The notes under the pieces were generated by a model. The model had not been told where the DNA came from and did no database searches. It was given only the letters and a program-made list of their open reading frames with translations. Made by a program: the position numbers and the translations under genes. A DNA stretch of 64,000 nt, taken from contig NZ_LGDG01000015.1 of assembly GCF_001279775.1 (NCBI RefSeq), positions 1 through 64,000 of the forward strand, given 5' to 3'. Below, piece after piece: positions 8,451 through 18,177 of this stretch. Each line of letters opens with the position of its first letter. Positions within the stretch are counted from its first letter, which is position 1. The stretch comes from Streptomyces sp. MMG1533 (GTDB lineage Bacteria > Actinomycetota > Actinomycetes > Streptomycetales > Streptomycetaceae).

Positions 8451-8528
8451 GGTCACCCGCCATGCGTCACGCGTTCGGCGCGGGTGCGGAACAGCCCGCC
8501 CTTCCCGGAGGTTGGTGTCGGCGGACCA

Positions 8529-8543
8529 GGAGCCGAAGGCTCC
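8529..8543 (+). terminator. Short hairpin after the oxidoreductase gene
   Basis: GGAGCC (8529-8534) and GGCTCC (8538-8543) form a perfect 6-bp stem with a GAA loop, 79 bases after the stop codon and upstream of the next gene's ribosome site. There is no U-tract. Confidence 0.3.
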
Positions 8544-8573
8544 GCGGCACACCTCCGAAGGGCGAGACCCGAC

Positions 8574-9236
8574 ATGAAGATCGGCATCATCGGCGCGGGC
8601 AACATCGGCGGCAACCTCACCCGAAGGCTCACCGCCCTCGGTCACGACGTCTCCGTGGCCAACTCCCGCGGCCCGCACACGCTCACCGCACTGGCCGAGG
8701 AGACGGGCGCGACCCCCGTACCGGTGGAGGAGGCGGCCCGTGGTGCTGAGATCGTCATCGTCACGATCCCCATGAAGGCGGTACCGGACCTGCCCGCCGG
8801 CCTGCTCGACGAGGCGGCGGACGGCGCCGCGGTGGTCGACACCGGCAACTACTACCCCCGGCAGCGCGACGGCAAGATCGTGGAGATCGACGACGAGGGG
8901 CTCACGGAGAGCCGGTGGACACAGCGGCAACTCGGCCACCCCGTGATCAAGGCCTTCAACGGCACCTACGCCCAGGACCTCCTGGACCGCCCGCGCCCGG
9001 CCGGCGCCCCCGACCGCATGGCACTGCCGGTCGCGGGCGACGACGAGGCGGCGAAGCGCAAGGTGCGGGCCCTCATCGACGAACTCGGCTTCGACACGGT
9101 CGACGCGGGCGGCCTCGACGACTCCTGGCGCCAGCAGCCCGACACCCCGGTGTACGGGCTGCGGGCCGACACCGACGGGGTCACGAAGGCGCTGGCGGAG
9201 GCGAGCCCGGAACGAAAGCCGGAGCGTCGCGGATAG
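8574..9236 (+). CDS. NAD(P)-binding reductase, F420-dependent reductase-like
   Basis: The 220-residue protein opens with a Rossmann motif, MKIGIIGAGNIGGNLTRRL (GxGxxG at residues 7-12), followed by VANSRGPHTL and VIVTIPMKAV. This pattern is shared by NADPH:F420 oxidoreductase (Fno) and related putative dinucleotide-binding enzymes. A conserved-looking KAFNGTYAQDLL segment lies in the middle. ATG 8574 is preferred because the dinucleotide fold begins immediately and a GAAGGG site lies 17 bases upstream. It is probably a stand-alone cytosolic reductase; the cofactor pair cannot be decided from sequence. Confidence 0.8.
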   Translation: MKIGIIGAGNIGGNLTRRLTALGHDVSVANSRGPHTLTALAEETGATPVPVEEAARGAEIVIVTIPMKAVPDLPAGLLDEAADGAAVVDTGNYYPRQRDGKIVEIDDEGLTESRWTQRQLGHPVIKAFNGTYAQDLLDRPRPAGAPDRMALPVAGDDEAAKRKVRALIDELGFDTVDAGGLDDSWRQQPDTPVYGLRADTDGVTKALAEASPERKPERRG

Positions 9237-9237
9237 G

Positions 9238-9780
9238 TCACACGATCTCGAGGGGCAGGTGCGGCCCGTCCGGAAGCACGACCTTCACAGGGTCCCCGGG
9301 CCGCACCACACCTCCCGCGACGACGACACTCATGATCCCGGACTTGAACCTCACGGTTCCCTGCGCGTCCCGCCCCACGACCTGCTTCATCAGCCCCTTC
9401 CGGAAGTTGTCGATCTGCTTGCAGGGATTGCGCAGCCCGGTCACCTCGACGACTGCCGCCTCCCCGAGGTGCAGCAGGGTCCCGACCGGCAACCCCAGCA
9501 GATCGATCCCCCGCGTGGTCACGTTCTCCCCGAGCTCCCCGGCCGTCACCTCGAACCCGGCCCCGCGTACCTCGTCGAACAACTCCTCGTGGATGAGGTG
9601 CACCTGCCGCAGATTCGGCTGCGAGGGATCGTTCTCCATCCTGAACCGATGCTTCACCGTCGCACCGGCATGCACGTCCCCCTCCACCCCGAGCCCGGCG
9701 ATCAGCGTGATGCTCTCCCGGTTCGGCTTGGTGAAGGAGTACGTGCCGCTGCTGCTGACCGCGCCGACCGTCCCACCCAT
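9238..9780 (-). CDS. MOSC domain protein
   Basis: The 180-residue single-domain MOSC protein is related to the C-terminal domain of molybdenum-cofactor sulfurase and to YiiM. Visible are GVEGDVHAG (31-39), HLIHEELFDE, GELGENVTTRGIDL and the key cysteine in GLRNPCKQID (Cys120), which in the family carries sulfur or Moco. It should be cytosolic and act in sulfur/molybdopterin chemistry or detoxification of N-hydroxylated compounds. It converges tail to tail with the F420-reductase-like gene with one base between. Confidence 0.9.
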   Translation of the reverse strand: MGGTVGAVSSSGTYSFTKPNRESITLIAGLGVEGDVHAGATVKHRFRMENDPSQPNLRQVHLIHEELFDEVRGAGFEVTAGELGENVTTRGIDLLGLPVGTLLHLGEAAVVEVTGLRNPCKQIDNFRKGLMKQVVGRDAQGTVRFKSGIMSVVVAGGVVRPGDPVKVVLPDGPHLPLEIV

Positions 9781-9801
9781 GACCCGAAACCCTCCAAAAT
9801 G

Positions 9802-10359
9802 TCAGGCGCCCTGGGCCCACTCGCGCAGCGCCGCCTTGTCGGCGAAGTCCGCCACGTTCTTGTCCAGCGGATCGTCGGTGTACTGGTGGAAGCGCCACTT
9901 CGCCTTGATGCGGGGCTTGCCGGCCGTGACGTAATCGGCGATCCAGAGGCCGTCACCCGCGTACGACGTGGTGTCGATGTTCAGCCAGTAATTGCGATTA
10001 CAGTACAAGATCACCCTGTTGTTCGGCCGCAGTGCTTTCACCTTGCGGATGAAGCTGTCCTTCTCCGCGTTGGTGGCGTGCGTGCCGTCGCCGGTGGTCT
10101 CCCAGTCGACGGCCAGGATGTCGCCCGCCTTCTCAGGGGCGTGCTTCACGAAGTACTCCGCCTGGGCCGTGAGGTTGCCCGGCCAGAGGAAGTGGTAGAA
10201 GCCGACGACCAGACCGGCGTCGCGGCCCTGCTTCGTCTGGGCCGCGAGTTTCGAGTTGACGTACGAACGGCCCTCGGTCGCCTTGATGAAGACGAAGGAG
10301 AGACCGTCCGTGTCGTAGGAGGAGGACTGGTACGCGCTCACATCGATGCCGCGCAGCAT
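9802..10359 (-). CDS. GH25-family muramidase (lysozyme-like)
   Basis: The 185-residue catalytic domain contains the GH25 hallmarks GIDVSAYQ (Asp6), GFYHFLWPG and ILAVDWETTGDG (Asp85, Glu87), and ends with the FHQYTDDP strand, so the active site appears complete. The family cleaves the MurNAc-GlcNAc bond of peptidoglycan. There is no signal peptide and no wall-binding domain, unlike secreted Streptomyces lysozymes. It may leave by a non-classical route, lysis or a contractile system, or act inside on turnover fragments. No phage genes are nearby. The 118 bp upstream to sdaA's end hold nothing recognisable. Confidence 0.88.
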   Translation of the reverse strand: MLRGIDVSAYQSSSYDTDGLSFVFIKATEGRSYVNSKLAAQTKQGRDAGLVVGFYHFLWPGNLTAQAEYFVKHAPEKAGDILAVDWETTGDGTHATNAEKDSFIRKVKALRPNNRVILYCNRNYWLNIDTTSYAGDGLWIADYVTAGKPRIKAKWRFHQYTDDPLDKNVADFADKAALREWAQGA

Positions 10360-10477
10360 GGGGGACTCCCTGAGTGCCTGGGGGGACAGGAGTTGGTCGG
10401 TGACTGCCGTCCTACCCTGGCACGAGTGATCCGCGCGTGACGTGGAAACGTCAACCTGTGGCCGTCGCCGACAGGCG

Positions 10478-11860
<1,383 letters not shown>

Positions 11861-11893
11861 GGTGACTCCTCAATACAGGGTGGCGCAGGGGAT

Positions 11894-11927
11894 GTGCGCC
11901 CCGCACTGATGAGTGTGCGGGGCGCAC
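11894..11927 (-). terminator. Hairpin between glyA and sdaA
   Basis: GTGCGCCCCGCAC (11894-11906) and GTGCGGGGCGCAC (11915-11927) form a perfect 13-bp stem with an 8-nt loop in the 79-bp gap. No U-tract follows. It may be a partial terminator or a processing or stability element setting the sdaA level. Confidence 0.6.
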
Positions 11928-11939
11928 CACAAAAAGGAA

Positions 11940-13217
11940 CTACTTGTTCAGACCGGGGTACAGCGGGTGCTTGTCGGCCAGCGCCTCGACCCGGGCCTTC
12001 AGCGCCTCCACGTCGCCCCCCTCGAAGGGAGAGGGCGCCTTCAGCGCCTCGGCGATGACGTCCGCGACCTCGGCGAAGTCGTCGGCCGTGAAGCCGCGGG
12101 TGGCGAGGGCGGGCGTACCGATCCGCAGGCCCGAGGTGACCATCGGGGGACGCGGGTCGTTCGGGACGGCGTTGCGGTTGACCGTGATGCCGACCTCGTG
12201 GAGGCGGTCCTCGGCCTGCTGCCCGTCCAGCTCGGACTCGCGCAGGTCGACCAGGATCAGGTGCACGTCGGTGCCGCCGGACAGGACGTTGACGCCGGCC
12301 TCGCGGGCGTCCGGCGCGGTGAGGCGCTCGGCGAGGATCCGCGCGCCCTCGACCGTACGGCGCTGGCGCTCCTTGAAGTCCTCCGACGCGGCGACCTTGA
12401 AGGAGACCGCCTTGGCCGCGATCACGTGCTCCAGGGGACCGCCCTGGAAGCCCGGGAAGACGGACGAGTTGAGCTTCTTGGCGAAGTCCTTCCTGGCCAG
12501 GATGATGCCGCCGCGCGGGCCGCCCAGCGTCTTGTGGGTGGTGGAGGTGACCACGTCGGCGTACTCCACCGGGTTGGGGTGGAGACCGGCCGCGACCAGA
12601 CCCGCGAAGTGCGCCATGTCGACCCACAGGAAGGCCTCGACCTCGTCCGCGATGCGGCGGAACTCGGCGAAGTCCAGCTGCCGCGGGTACGCCGACCAGC
12701 CCGCGATGATCACCTTCGGGCGGTGCTCCTTGGCGAGCCGCTCGACCTCGGCCATGTCGACGAGACCGGCGTCGTCCACGTGGTACGCGACCACGTTGAA
12801 CTGCTTGCCGGAGAAGTTCAGCCGCATCCCGTGGGTCAGGTGACCGCCGTGGGCGAGGTCCAGTCCGAGGATGGTGTCGCCGGGCTGGGCCAGCGCGAAC
12901 AGCGCGGCCTGGTTGGCGGAGGCGCCCGAGTGGGGCTGCACGTTGGCGTACTCGGCGCCGAACAGCTCCTTGACCCGGTCGATCGCGATCTGCTCGGCGA
13001 CGTCGACGTGCTCGCAGCCGCCGTAGTAGCGGCGGCCGGGGTAGCCCTCGGCGTACTTGTTGGTGAGGACCGAGCCCTGAGCCTCCATGACCGCGAGGGG
13101 CGCGAAGTTCTCGGAGGCGATCATCTCGAGGGTGGACTGCTGGCGGACCAGCTCGGCGTCGACGGCGGCGGCGACCTCGGGGTCGAGTTCGTGCAGGGGC
13201 GTGTTCAGAACGGACAT
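11940..13217 (-). CDS. glyA: Serine hydroxymethyltransferase
   Basis: The PLP enzyme interconverts glycine plus 5,10-methylene-THF with serine plus THF. The 425-residue length is typical. Conserved segments are [21 protein letters not shown] and [17 protein letters not shown], with PLP-binding Lys229. It lies 15 bp downstream of gcvH in the glycine-riboswitch operon, so here it probably runs toward serine using methylene-THF made by the cleavage system. The GlyA product feeds the following sdaA. Confidence 0.97.
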   Translation of the reverse strand: MSVLNTPLHELDPEVAAAVDAELVRQQSTLEMIASENFAPLAVMEAQGSVLTNKYAEGYPGRRYYGGCEHVDVAEQIAIDRVKELFGAEYANVQPHSGASANQAALFALAQPGDTILGLDLAHGGHLTHGMRLNFSGKQFNVVAYHVDDAGLVDMAEVERLAKEHRPKVIIAGWSAYPRQLDFAEFRRIADEVEAFLWVDMAHFAGLVAAGLHPNPVEYADVVTSTTHKTLGGPRGGIILARKDFAKKLNSSVFPGFQGGPLEHVIAAKAVSFKVAASEDFKERQRRTVEGARILAERLTAPDAREAGVNVLSGGTDVHLILVDLRESELDGQQAEDRLHEVGITVNRNAVPNDPRPPMVTSGLRIGTPALATRGFTADDFAEVADVIAEALKAPSPFEGGDVEALKARVEALADKHPLYPGLNK

Positions 13218-13232
13218 CAGGTGTACGACTCC

Positions 13233-13610
13233 TCAGCCGGCGGAAAAGGCGGTGTACTCGTCGGCGGAGAGCAGGTCGGCCGGCTCCTCCGCCACGCGTA
13301 CCTTGAACAGCCACCCGCCCTCGAAGGGGGCGGAGTTCACCAGCGACGGATCGTTGACCACGTCCTCGTTGACCTCGGTGACCTCACCGTTGACCGGGGA
13401 GTACAGGTCGCTGACCGACTTGGTCGACTCCAGTTCGCCGCAGGTCTCGCCCGCGGTCACCGTGGCACCGACCTCCGGGAGCTGGACGAAGACGACATCG
13501 CCGAGCGCGTTGGCCGCATGCTCCGTGATGCCGACCGTCGAGACGCCGTCCGCGGCGGCCGACAGCCACTCGTGCTCCTTGCTGTAGCGCAGCTCTTGGG
13601 GGTTGCTCAT
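13233..13610 (-). CDS. gcvH: Glycine cleavage system H protein
   Basis: The 125-residue lipoyl carrier shuttles the aminomethyl group between the P, T and L proteins. RYSKEHEWL opens the fold, and the lipoylation site is Lys64 in ESTKSVSD. The start at 13610 has AGGAGA upstream and matches the usual length; a longer in-frame start adds a non-conserved extension. It sits between gcvT and glyA, and the P protein gene (gcvP) is absent from the window. Confidence 0.96.
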   Translation of the reverse strand: MSNPQELRYSKEHEWLSAAADGVSTVGITEHAANALGDVVFVQLPEVGATVTAGETCGELESTKSVSDLYSPVNGEVTEVNEDVVNDPSLVNSAPFEGGWLFKVRVAEEPADLLSADEYTAFSAG

Positions 13611-13720
13611 GGCCTGAATTCTCCTGTACGCGGGGGAGTGCTGGTGAGTGAGGGACTGTTGGAAACGCACGTGAGCAGCGGAAATGTGCGCAGGGTCACG
13701 CGCACGGACCGCTCAAGTGT

Positions 13721-14854
13721 CTACTTCTGGCGCTTGTAGAACGGCAGCGCCACGACCTCGTACGGCTCGTGGCTGCCCCGGATGTCCACACCGACACCCG
13801 GCGTGCCCGGCGCCGCGTGCGCGGCGTCGACGTACGCCATCGCGATCGGCTTGCCCAGCGTGGGGGAGGGCGCGCCGGAGGTGACCTCGCCGATCACCTC
13901 GCCGTCGGCGACGACCGCGTACCCGGCTCGCGGCACGCGACGCCCCTCGGCGACCAGGCCGACGAGGACGCGCGGGGGGTTCGCCTCGGCGCGCGAAGCG
14001 GCCTCGGCGAGCGCCTCGCGCCCCACGAAGTCGCCCTCCTTCTCGAACTTCACGACCCGCCCGAGCCCGGCGTCGAAGGGGGTCAACGACGTGGAGAGCT
14101 CGTGCCCGTACAGCGGCATGCCCGCCTCCAGGCGCAGCGTGTCGCGGCACGACAGCCCGCAGGGGACCAGGCCGACGCCCTCGCCCGCCTTGGTCAGGGC
14201 CTGCCACAGCTCGACGGCGTGCTCCGGCTTCACGAACAGCTCGAAGCCGTCCTCGCCGGTGTAGCCGGTGCGGGCGATGAGCGCCGGAACACCGGCGACC
14301 GTGCCGGGGAGGCCGGCGTAGTACTTCAGACCGTCGAGGCCGGCGTCGGTGAGGGACTTCAGAACCCCCGGCGACTCGGGACCCTGCAAGGCGATCAGCG
14401 CGTACGCGTCCCGGTCGTCGCGTACCTCGGCGTCGAAGCCGGACGAACGCTCCACGAGCGCGTCCAGCACCACCTGGGCGTTGGAGGCGTTGGCGACGAC
14501 CATGTAGTGAGAGGACCCGGCCTCGGTCTCGGCGAGCCGGTAGACGATCAGGTCGTCGAGGATGCCGCCGTCTTCGCGGCAGATCATGGTGTAGCGGGCG
14601 CGGCCGACACCGACGGACGCGATGTCGCCCACGAGCGCGTGGTTCAGGAGCTGCGCGGCCTGCGGGCCGGTGACCGTGATCTCGCCCATGTGCGAGAGGT
14701 CGAAGAGGCCGGCCCTCGTGCGCACGGCGTTGTGCTCGTCGCGCTCGGAGCCGTAGCGCAGGGGCATGTCCCAGCCGGCGAAGTCGGTCATCGTCGCGCC
14801 GAGGACACGATGCAGGGCATCGAGCGCGGTGTGACGGGGTGCGGTGCTGCTCAT
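13721..14854 (-). CDS. gcvT: Aminomethyltransferase (glycine cleavage T protein)
   Basis: The 377-residue T protein transfers the methylene group from aminomethyl-lipoyl-GcvH to THF, releasing ammonia. The fold starts with TALDALHRVLGATMTDFAGWDMPLRY-type sequence (residues 8-33), then LFDLSHMGEI, a mid-protein GYTGEDGFE and the C-terminal GCV_T barrel. ATG 14854 is chosen over an upstream in-frame TTG because GGGAG is correctly spaced for it. It is the first gene of the operon, 83 nt after a tandem glycine riboswitch. Confidence 0.96.
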   Translation of the reverse strand: MSSTAPRHTALDALHRVLGATMTDFAGWDMPLRYGSERDEHNAVRTRAGLFDLSHMGEITVTGPQAAQLLNHALVGDIASVGVGRARYTMICREDGGILDDLIVYRLAETEAGSSHYMVVANASNAQVVLDALVERSSGFDAEVRDDRDAYALIALQGPESPGVLKSLTDAGLDGLKYYAGLPGTVAGVPALIARTGYTGEDGFELFVKPEHAVELWQALTKAGEGVGLVPCGLSCRDTLRLEAGMPLYGHELSTSLTPFDAGLGRVVKFEKEGDFVGREALAEAASRAEANPPRVLVGLVAEGRRVPRAGYAVVADGEVIGEVTSGAPSPTLGKPIAMAYVDAAHAAPGTPGVGVDIRGSHEPYEVVALPFYKRQK

Positions 14855-14885
14855 CGGACGGTCGTCTCCCAAGGCGATGGGGGCA

Positions 14886-14937
14886 CCTCCCGCGCGAGCG
14901 CATTCGAGCGTGGGGGAGGGTGAGGTCGTTCCTCCCC
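14886..14937 (-). promoter_or_regulatory. Candidate expression platform of the glycine riboswitch
   Basis: The G-rich segment GGGGGAGGG (plus strand 14912-14920) can pair either with CCTCCCC at 14931-14937, which touches the aptamer-2 P1 helix, or with CCTCCC at 14886-14891 nearer gcvT. The choice between the two stems could transmit glycine binding. The sequence also resembles a dispersed Streptomyces intergenic palindrome. Confidence 0.4.
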
Positions 14938-15140
14938 ATCTGTCATCGGAACCTGAGAGGTTCGACGTGACCCCGCGAAACGGTGGTCACGACTTGCACC
15001 TTGGGTGGAGCCGCTGTCGCAGCGGCCCGCTTTTCAGATGTGCCTCGCCCGCGCGGTAACTGGGGCCTGAGAGATTCAAGGGAGGGACTTGCTCCTTCGG
15101 CGCCCCAGCGACGTACGACTGGGGACTCTCCCGCGCGGAT
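14930..15140 (-). ncRNA. Tandem glycine riboswitch (gcvT)
   Basis: Two aptamers are read on the minus strand. Aptamer 1 (15138-15062) contains GCGGGAGAGTCCC, the core GCCGAAGGAGCAA and AATCTCTCAGGCC. Aptamer 2 (15040-14937) contains CATCTGAAAAGCGG, CCAAGGTGCAAG, ACCTCTCAGG and GACAGATGGGGA; CATCTG/CAGATG forms its P1 stem. The order, the linker and the position ahead of gcvT match the known cooperative glycine riboswitch, which turns on glycine-degradation genes. It should control gcvT-gcvH-glyA and possibly sdaA. Confidence 0.95.
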
Positions 15141-15293
15141 TCAAACGGCCGGTATGCAGTTGGCGCGCACATCATTGCACGCATCCCCGGCGCGCGGCAG
15201 GCCGCATCTGTAACCGGCCTGTGGCAGTAAGCGCATGAAAACGCGAGACACCGCGTATTACCTTCTCTTTACACTCGACGGGGAGGGGAACTC

Positions 15294-15326
15294 GTGACCC
15301 ACCCCAGGGGAGGACGATCACGGTGA
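15294..15326 (+). CDS. Possible 10-codon upstream ORF coupled to the P-loop gene
   Basis: A GTG after GGGGAGGGGAA opens a frame encoding VTHPRGGRSR (10 codons plus stop). Its TGA overlaps the GTG start of the next gene as GTGA. It could be a translational coupler or chance. There is no further support. Confidence 0.25.
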   Translation: MTHPRGGRSR

Positions 15327-15991
15327 ACAGGACCACGGCGTACGCCACGACCTCGGCCGTCGCGCTGCCCGAGCAGCCCGCGGCCCCGGCCCGCCAGGCG
15401 TGCGGGGCGCGCCCGGCACCCGTCCTCCGCGACCTGCGCGAGCGCGAGGGTCACAGCCCGCACGCACTGCTCTTCGGACCCCGCGACCTCGTCGTGATCA
15501 CCGGCCTGCCCGGCAGCGGCAAGTCCACGCTGATGCGGCGCACGGTCAAGGGCCTGCGGATCGACTCCCAGGACACCCGCGACCGCTGGGACGGCAGGCT
15601 GTCCCGCCTCCTGCCGTACGCGGTCTACCGCCCGCTCGTGCGACTCGCCCACTACGCCGGACTGCGCCGCGCCCTGCGCTCCGGCAAGGGCGTCGTCGTG
15701 CACGACTGCGGTACGCAGGCCTGGGTGCGCGGCTGGCTGGCCCGTGAGGCCCGCCGCCGGGGCGGCACCCTGCACCTGCTGCTCCTCGACGTCACTGCCG
15801 ACACGGCCCTGGCCGGTCAGCGCGAACGCGGCCGGGGAGTCTCGCGGTACGCGTTCCTGCGCCACCGCGGCGCGGCCTCCCGCCTGATCAGCAGCGTGGA
15901 GAAGGGCGACCTGCCCCAGGGCTGCACCTCGGCGGTCCTGATCGACCGGGACGCGGCGAACGTACTGACCCGGATCGGCTTCACGGGCTGA
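15323..15991 (+). CDS. P-loop kinase-like ATPase
   Basis: The 222-residue protein has a Walker A motif VVITGLPGSGKSTLMRR (about residues 56-73), then DSQDTRDRW, a Walker-B-like GVVVHDC and LLLLDVTADTAL with nearby arginines. This is the layout of small AAA_33/zeta-toxin-like or shikimate-kinase-like nucleotide kinases. No partner antitoxin is seen. The first 45 residues are low-complexity. GTG 15323 has AGGACG upstream. The substrate is unknown; toxin function should not be assumed. Confidence 0.75.
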   Translation: MNRTTAYATTSAVALPEQPAAPARQACGARPAPVLRDLREREGHSPHALLFGPRDLVVITGLPGSGKSTLMRRTVKGLRIDSQDTRDRWDGRLSRLLPYAVYRPLVRLAHYAGLRRALRSGKGVVVHDCGTQAWVRGWLAREARRRGGTLHLLLLDVTADTALAGQRERGRGVSRYAFLRHRGAASRLISSVEKGDLPQGCTSAVLIDRDAANVLTRIGFTG

Positions 15992-16060
15992 CCACCGAGC
16001 GGTCCGCACCCGCTAGCCTTTCAGCCACAGCAGCGGTACTCGGCAGGCGGTAGGCAGCAG

Positions 16061-16864
16061 ATGGACTTCCCGGCGGATCTCCCAGCGGGCTTCTCGGAGT
16101 TCCCGGCACAGGCGCACCCTCATCCGCACGGCGGATGGCCCGGCAACGAACTGGAGGAGGTGCTCTCCGCCTCCCTCGGCATACCCGGGGCCGGCGGGCG
16201 CATCATCGAGGTGCTCGGCCGCAGCTTCGTGTGGATCCCGCTGCCCGGCGGCGGCGGCCCGCACAGCGGCCCGCTCGACCTGCCCACACTGGAGATCGAC
16301 GGCCAGGCCTATGTGCCGGTGTTCAGCTCCGAGGAGCAGTTCCGCCAGGTCGTCGGCTCGCACCTGTCGTACACCATCGCGCCGGCGGTGGAGTTCGCCC
16401 GCGGGCTGCCCCCGCAGGTCGGCATCGCCGTGAACCCGGACGGCACGGTCGGCGTCCCGCTGCCCCCGCCCGCCGTGGCCGACCTCTGCCGCACCGGCCG
16501 CACCCCGCTGGACGGCCCCGCGAGCGGCGGCCGGGTCAAGCTCTACGAACCCGACTGGCAGGACGACCCCGTCGACTTCCTCGCCGCGGCCTCGGCCGAG
16601 TTCGCCGCGACCGGCGTCATCCTCACGGCCCGCCGCTGCCTGGCCGCCATCGAGACGGCCGACCCGGTGATGTTCGTAGGCGTGGAACTCTCCCAGTGGG
16701 AGGCTCCCGACCTGCGTACAGCCCCCATGGACGCCCTGGCCAGGGCCCTGGGCCGGGCTCCGGCCCCCTGGCCGGTCAACCTGGTCCTCCTGGACGTGGC
16801 GGACGACCCGGTGGGCCACTGGATGCGCGAGCAGGTCCGGCCCTTCTACCAGCAGGGCTACTAG
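16061..16864 (+). CDS. SseB-family protein, copy 1
   Basis: The 267-residue protein contains an SseB N-terminal domain (GGRIIEVLGRSFVWIPLP, YVPVFSSEEQFR) and an SseB C-terminal domain (AIETADPVMFVGVEL through VGHWMREQVRPFYQQGY). The family name comes from enhanced serine sensitivity in E. coli; molecular function is unknown. There is no signal peptide or membrane segment. A second SseB-like gene follows after a repeat-containing 191-bp gap. Its nearness to the serine and glycine operon is suggestive only. Confidence 0.82.
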   Translation: MDFPADLPAGFSEFPAQAHPHPHGGWPGNELEEVLSASLGIPGAGGRIIEVLGRSFVWIPLPGGGGPHSGPLDLPTLEIDGQAYVPVFSSEEQFRQVVGSHLSYTIAPAVEFARGLPPQVGIAVNPDGTVGVPLPPPAVADLCRTGRTPLDGPASGGRVKLYEPDWQDDPVDFLAAASAEFAATGVILTARRCLAAIETADPVMFVGVELSQWEAPDLRTAPMDALARALGRAPAPWPVNLVLLDVADDPVGHWMREQVRPFYQQGY

Positions 16865-16865
16865 C

Positions 16866-16980
16866 AACGCCCCCAGGGGCGCGGGGCGGTATCGATATCC
16901 GGCTGCGTCGCGGGGGCGCGACCGACCCGCACGAACCCGCACCCGCCGTAGGACAGAAAGCCCCGAGCTCTTGGGCGGTT
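16866..16980. repeat. Dispersed Streptomyces-type intergenic palindrome
   Basis: The stretch has blocks CCCCCAGGGGCGCGGGGC, GTATCGATATCCGGCTGCG and GGGGGCGCGACC followed by CACGAACCCGCACCC. This is the composition of a widespread Streptomyces extragenic repeat as I remember it. It holds no coding potential and may fold after the first sseB copy. Confidence 0.55.
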
Positions 16981-17055
16981 GCTGTCGGCTGCTCCACATA
17001 AGCTGGTTTCATATCGAGTTTCATATCGATGCAACTTCACGAAGGGGCGGTACAG

Positions 17056-17868
17056 GTGAGCGCCAGCGGCATCGCGGCCGGGCAGGTCGAGCACATGCTG
17101 CGCCAGGTGACGCCCGGGCGCTACGACGCCTACGAGGCACTCCTGCGCGCGCTCGCGACCCCCTCCTCCGGCCAGGTATGGATGCTCCTCTGGCACGGCC
17201 AGGCAGGCTCCCCCGACGCCCAGTACGGAAACATGGAGGTCGACGGCTACGGCTATGCCCCGTGCGTGACCTCGGCTCAGGAACTCTCGGCCAGCGGCTG
17301 GAACCGCTCCTACGAAGTCGTCGACGGAGTCGACGTCGCCCGCACCCTCTACCCCGACCACTACGGCCTCTGGCTGAACCCGCACGCCCCCGGCGGCGGC
17401 GTCGGCATCCCCTGGCTCGACCTGCGCCGCATCGCCACCGGCCTGGAGCGTCAGCCGGCCGGTCCGCTCCGGCTGTCCGAGCCCGGCATCGAGATCCCGC
17501 AGTTCTACGCCCTGCTCGCGCAGAACGCCCACCGCACCCCGGCCGTCCGCGCGTTGCGCCGCGCCTGGGTGCAGCCCGCGCTCGGGGCGCCGTATCTCGC
17601 CATCGGTCTCGACGTGTACGACACCAGCCCGCCGGCCGTCGACTCGGTGCGCGCGATGATGCAGCAGTCGATCGGGGCGGTCCCGGAGGGGCTGCCGGTG
17701 TCGACCGTGGCGATGTCCGACGAGTACGACCCGGTCGCGCTGTGGATGCGGGCGGGCGCCCGCCCGTTCTACGACCGCGAGGCCCACGCCGCGCCCGCCC
17801 CGGCCCCCTCCTCGGCCCAGGCTCCGGTGGCCGGTTACGGCTATCCGCCGGCCCACGGCGGTTACTGA
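17056..17868 (+). CDS. SseB-family protein, copy 2
   Basis: The 270-residue paralogue of the preceding gene shares the C-terminal pattern VSTVAMSDEYDPVALWMRAGARPFYDRE with the first copy's VGHWMREQVRPFYQQ. It ends in an Ala/Pro/Gly-rich tail. The N-terminal half differs and has many Trp and Tyr residues (GQVWMLLWHG, GNMEVDGYGYAPC). GTG 17056 is chosen because GAAGGGGCGG lies 6 bases upstream; an ATG at 17029 is in frame but has no ribosome site. The two copies are probably cytosolic partners. Confidence 0.8.
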   Translation: MSASGIAAGQVEHMLRQVTPGRYDAYEALLRALATPSSGQVWMLLWHGQAGSPDAQYGNMEVDGYGYAPCVTSAQELSASGWNRSYEVVDGVDVARTLYPDHYGLWLNPHAPGGGVGIPWLDLRRIATGLERQPAGPLRLSEPGIEIPQFYALLAQNAHRTPAVRALRRAWVQPALGAPYLAIGLDVYDTSPPAVDSVRAMMQQSIGAVPEGLPVSTVAMSDEYDPVALWMRAGARPFYDREAHAAPAPAPSSAQAPVAGYGYPPAHGGY

Positions 17869-17877
17869 CCGGACGAT

Positions 17878-17893
17878 CCTCCGGCTCCGGAGG
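17878..17893 (+). terminator. Hairpin after sseB copy 2
   Basis: CCTCCGG (17878-17884) pairs with CCGGAGG (17887-17893), only 10 bases after the stop. There is no U-tract; this is a likely transcript end. From here to 18177 (284 bp) is the promoter and leader region of the importer operon, with no gene visible. Confidence 0.45.
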
Positions 17894-18177
17894 CCGGCTC
17901 CGTCTTCGCGCGTAGAACTGGGTGGATCATCCCTGCCCGCCCCCCAATGTCCCCATTGGTCTGCGTCCGCCCCGCGTTACCCGCCGTCCGGATAACGGAA
18001 CCCTCCGGCTCGCATCACGTTTATGCATCCTTTCACCGCCAAGTCTGGCAACAGATCGCCAAAGCGTTGAAGACTCCCGCACCAGGGGCCTTTCGTCCCT
18101 GTGTATGACGGACTGATAACGCCGCCACAGCGGCAAGTGCGGGCCGGCTACCGCCGGTTGAGAGGGGTCCCTGCCAG

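Noticed and set aside
9802..10359. Prophage remnant suggested by the lysozyme gene
   Set aside because: No holin, portal, tail, integrase or attachment site is adjacent, and neighbours are housekeeping genes.
15323..15991. Toxin-antitoxin zeta toxin
   Set aside because: The P-loop resembles zeta kinases, but there is no antitoxin gene or other toxin signature nearby.
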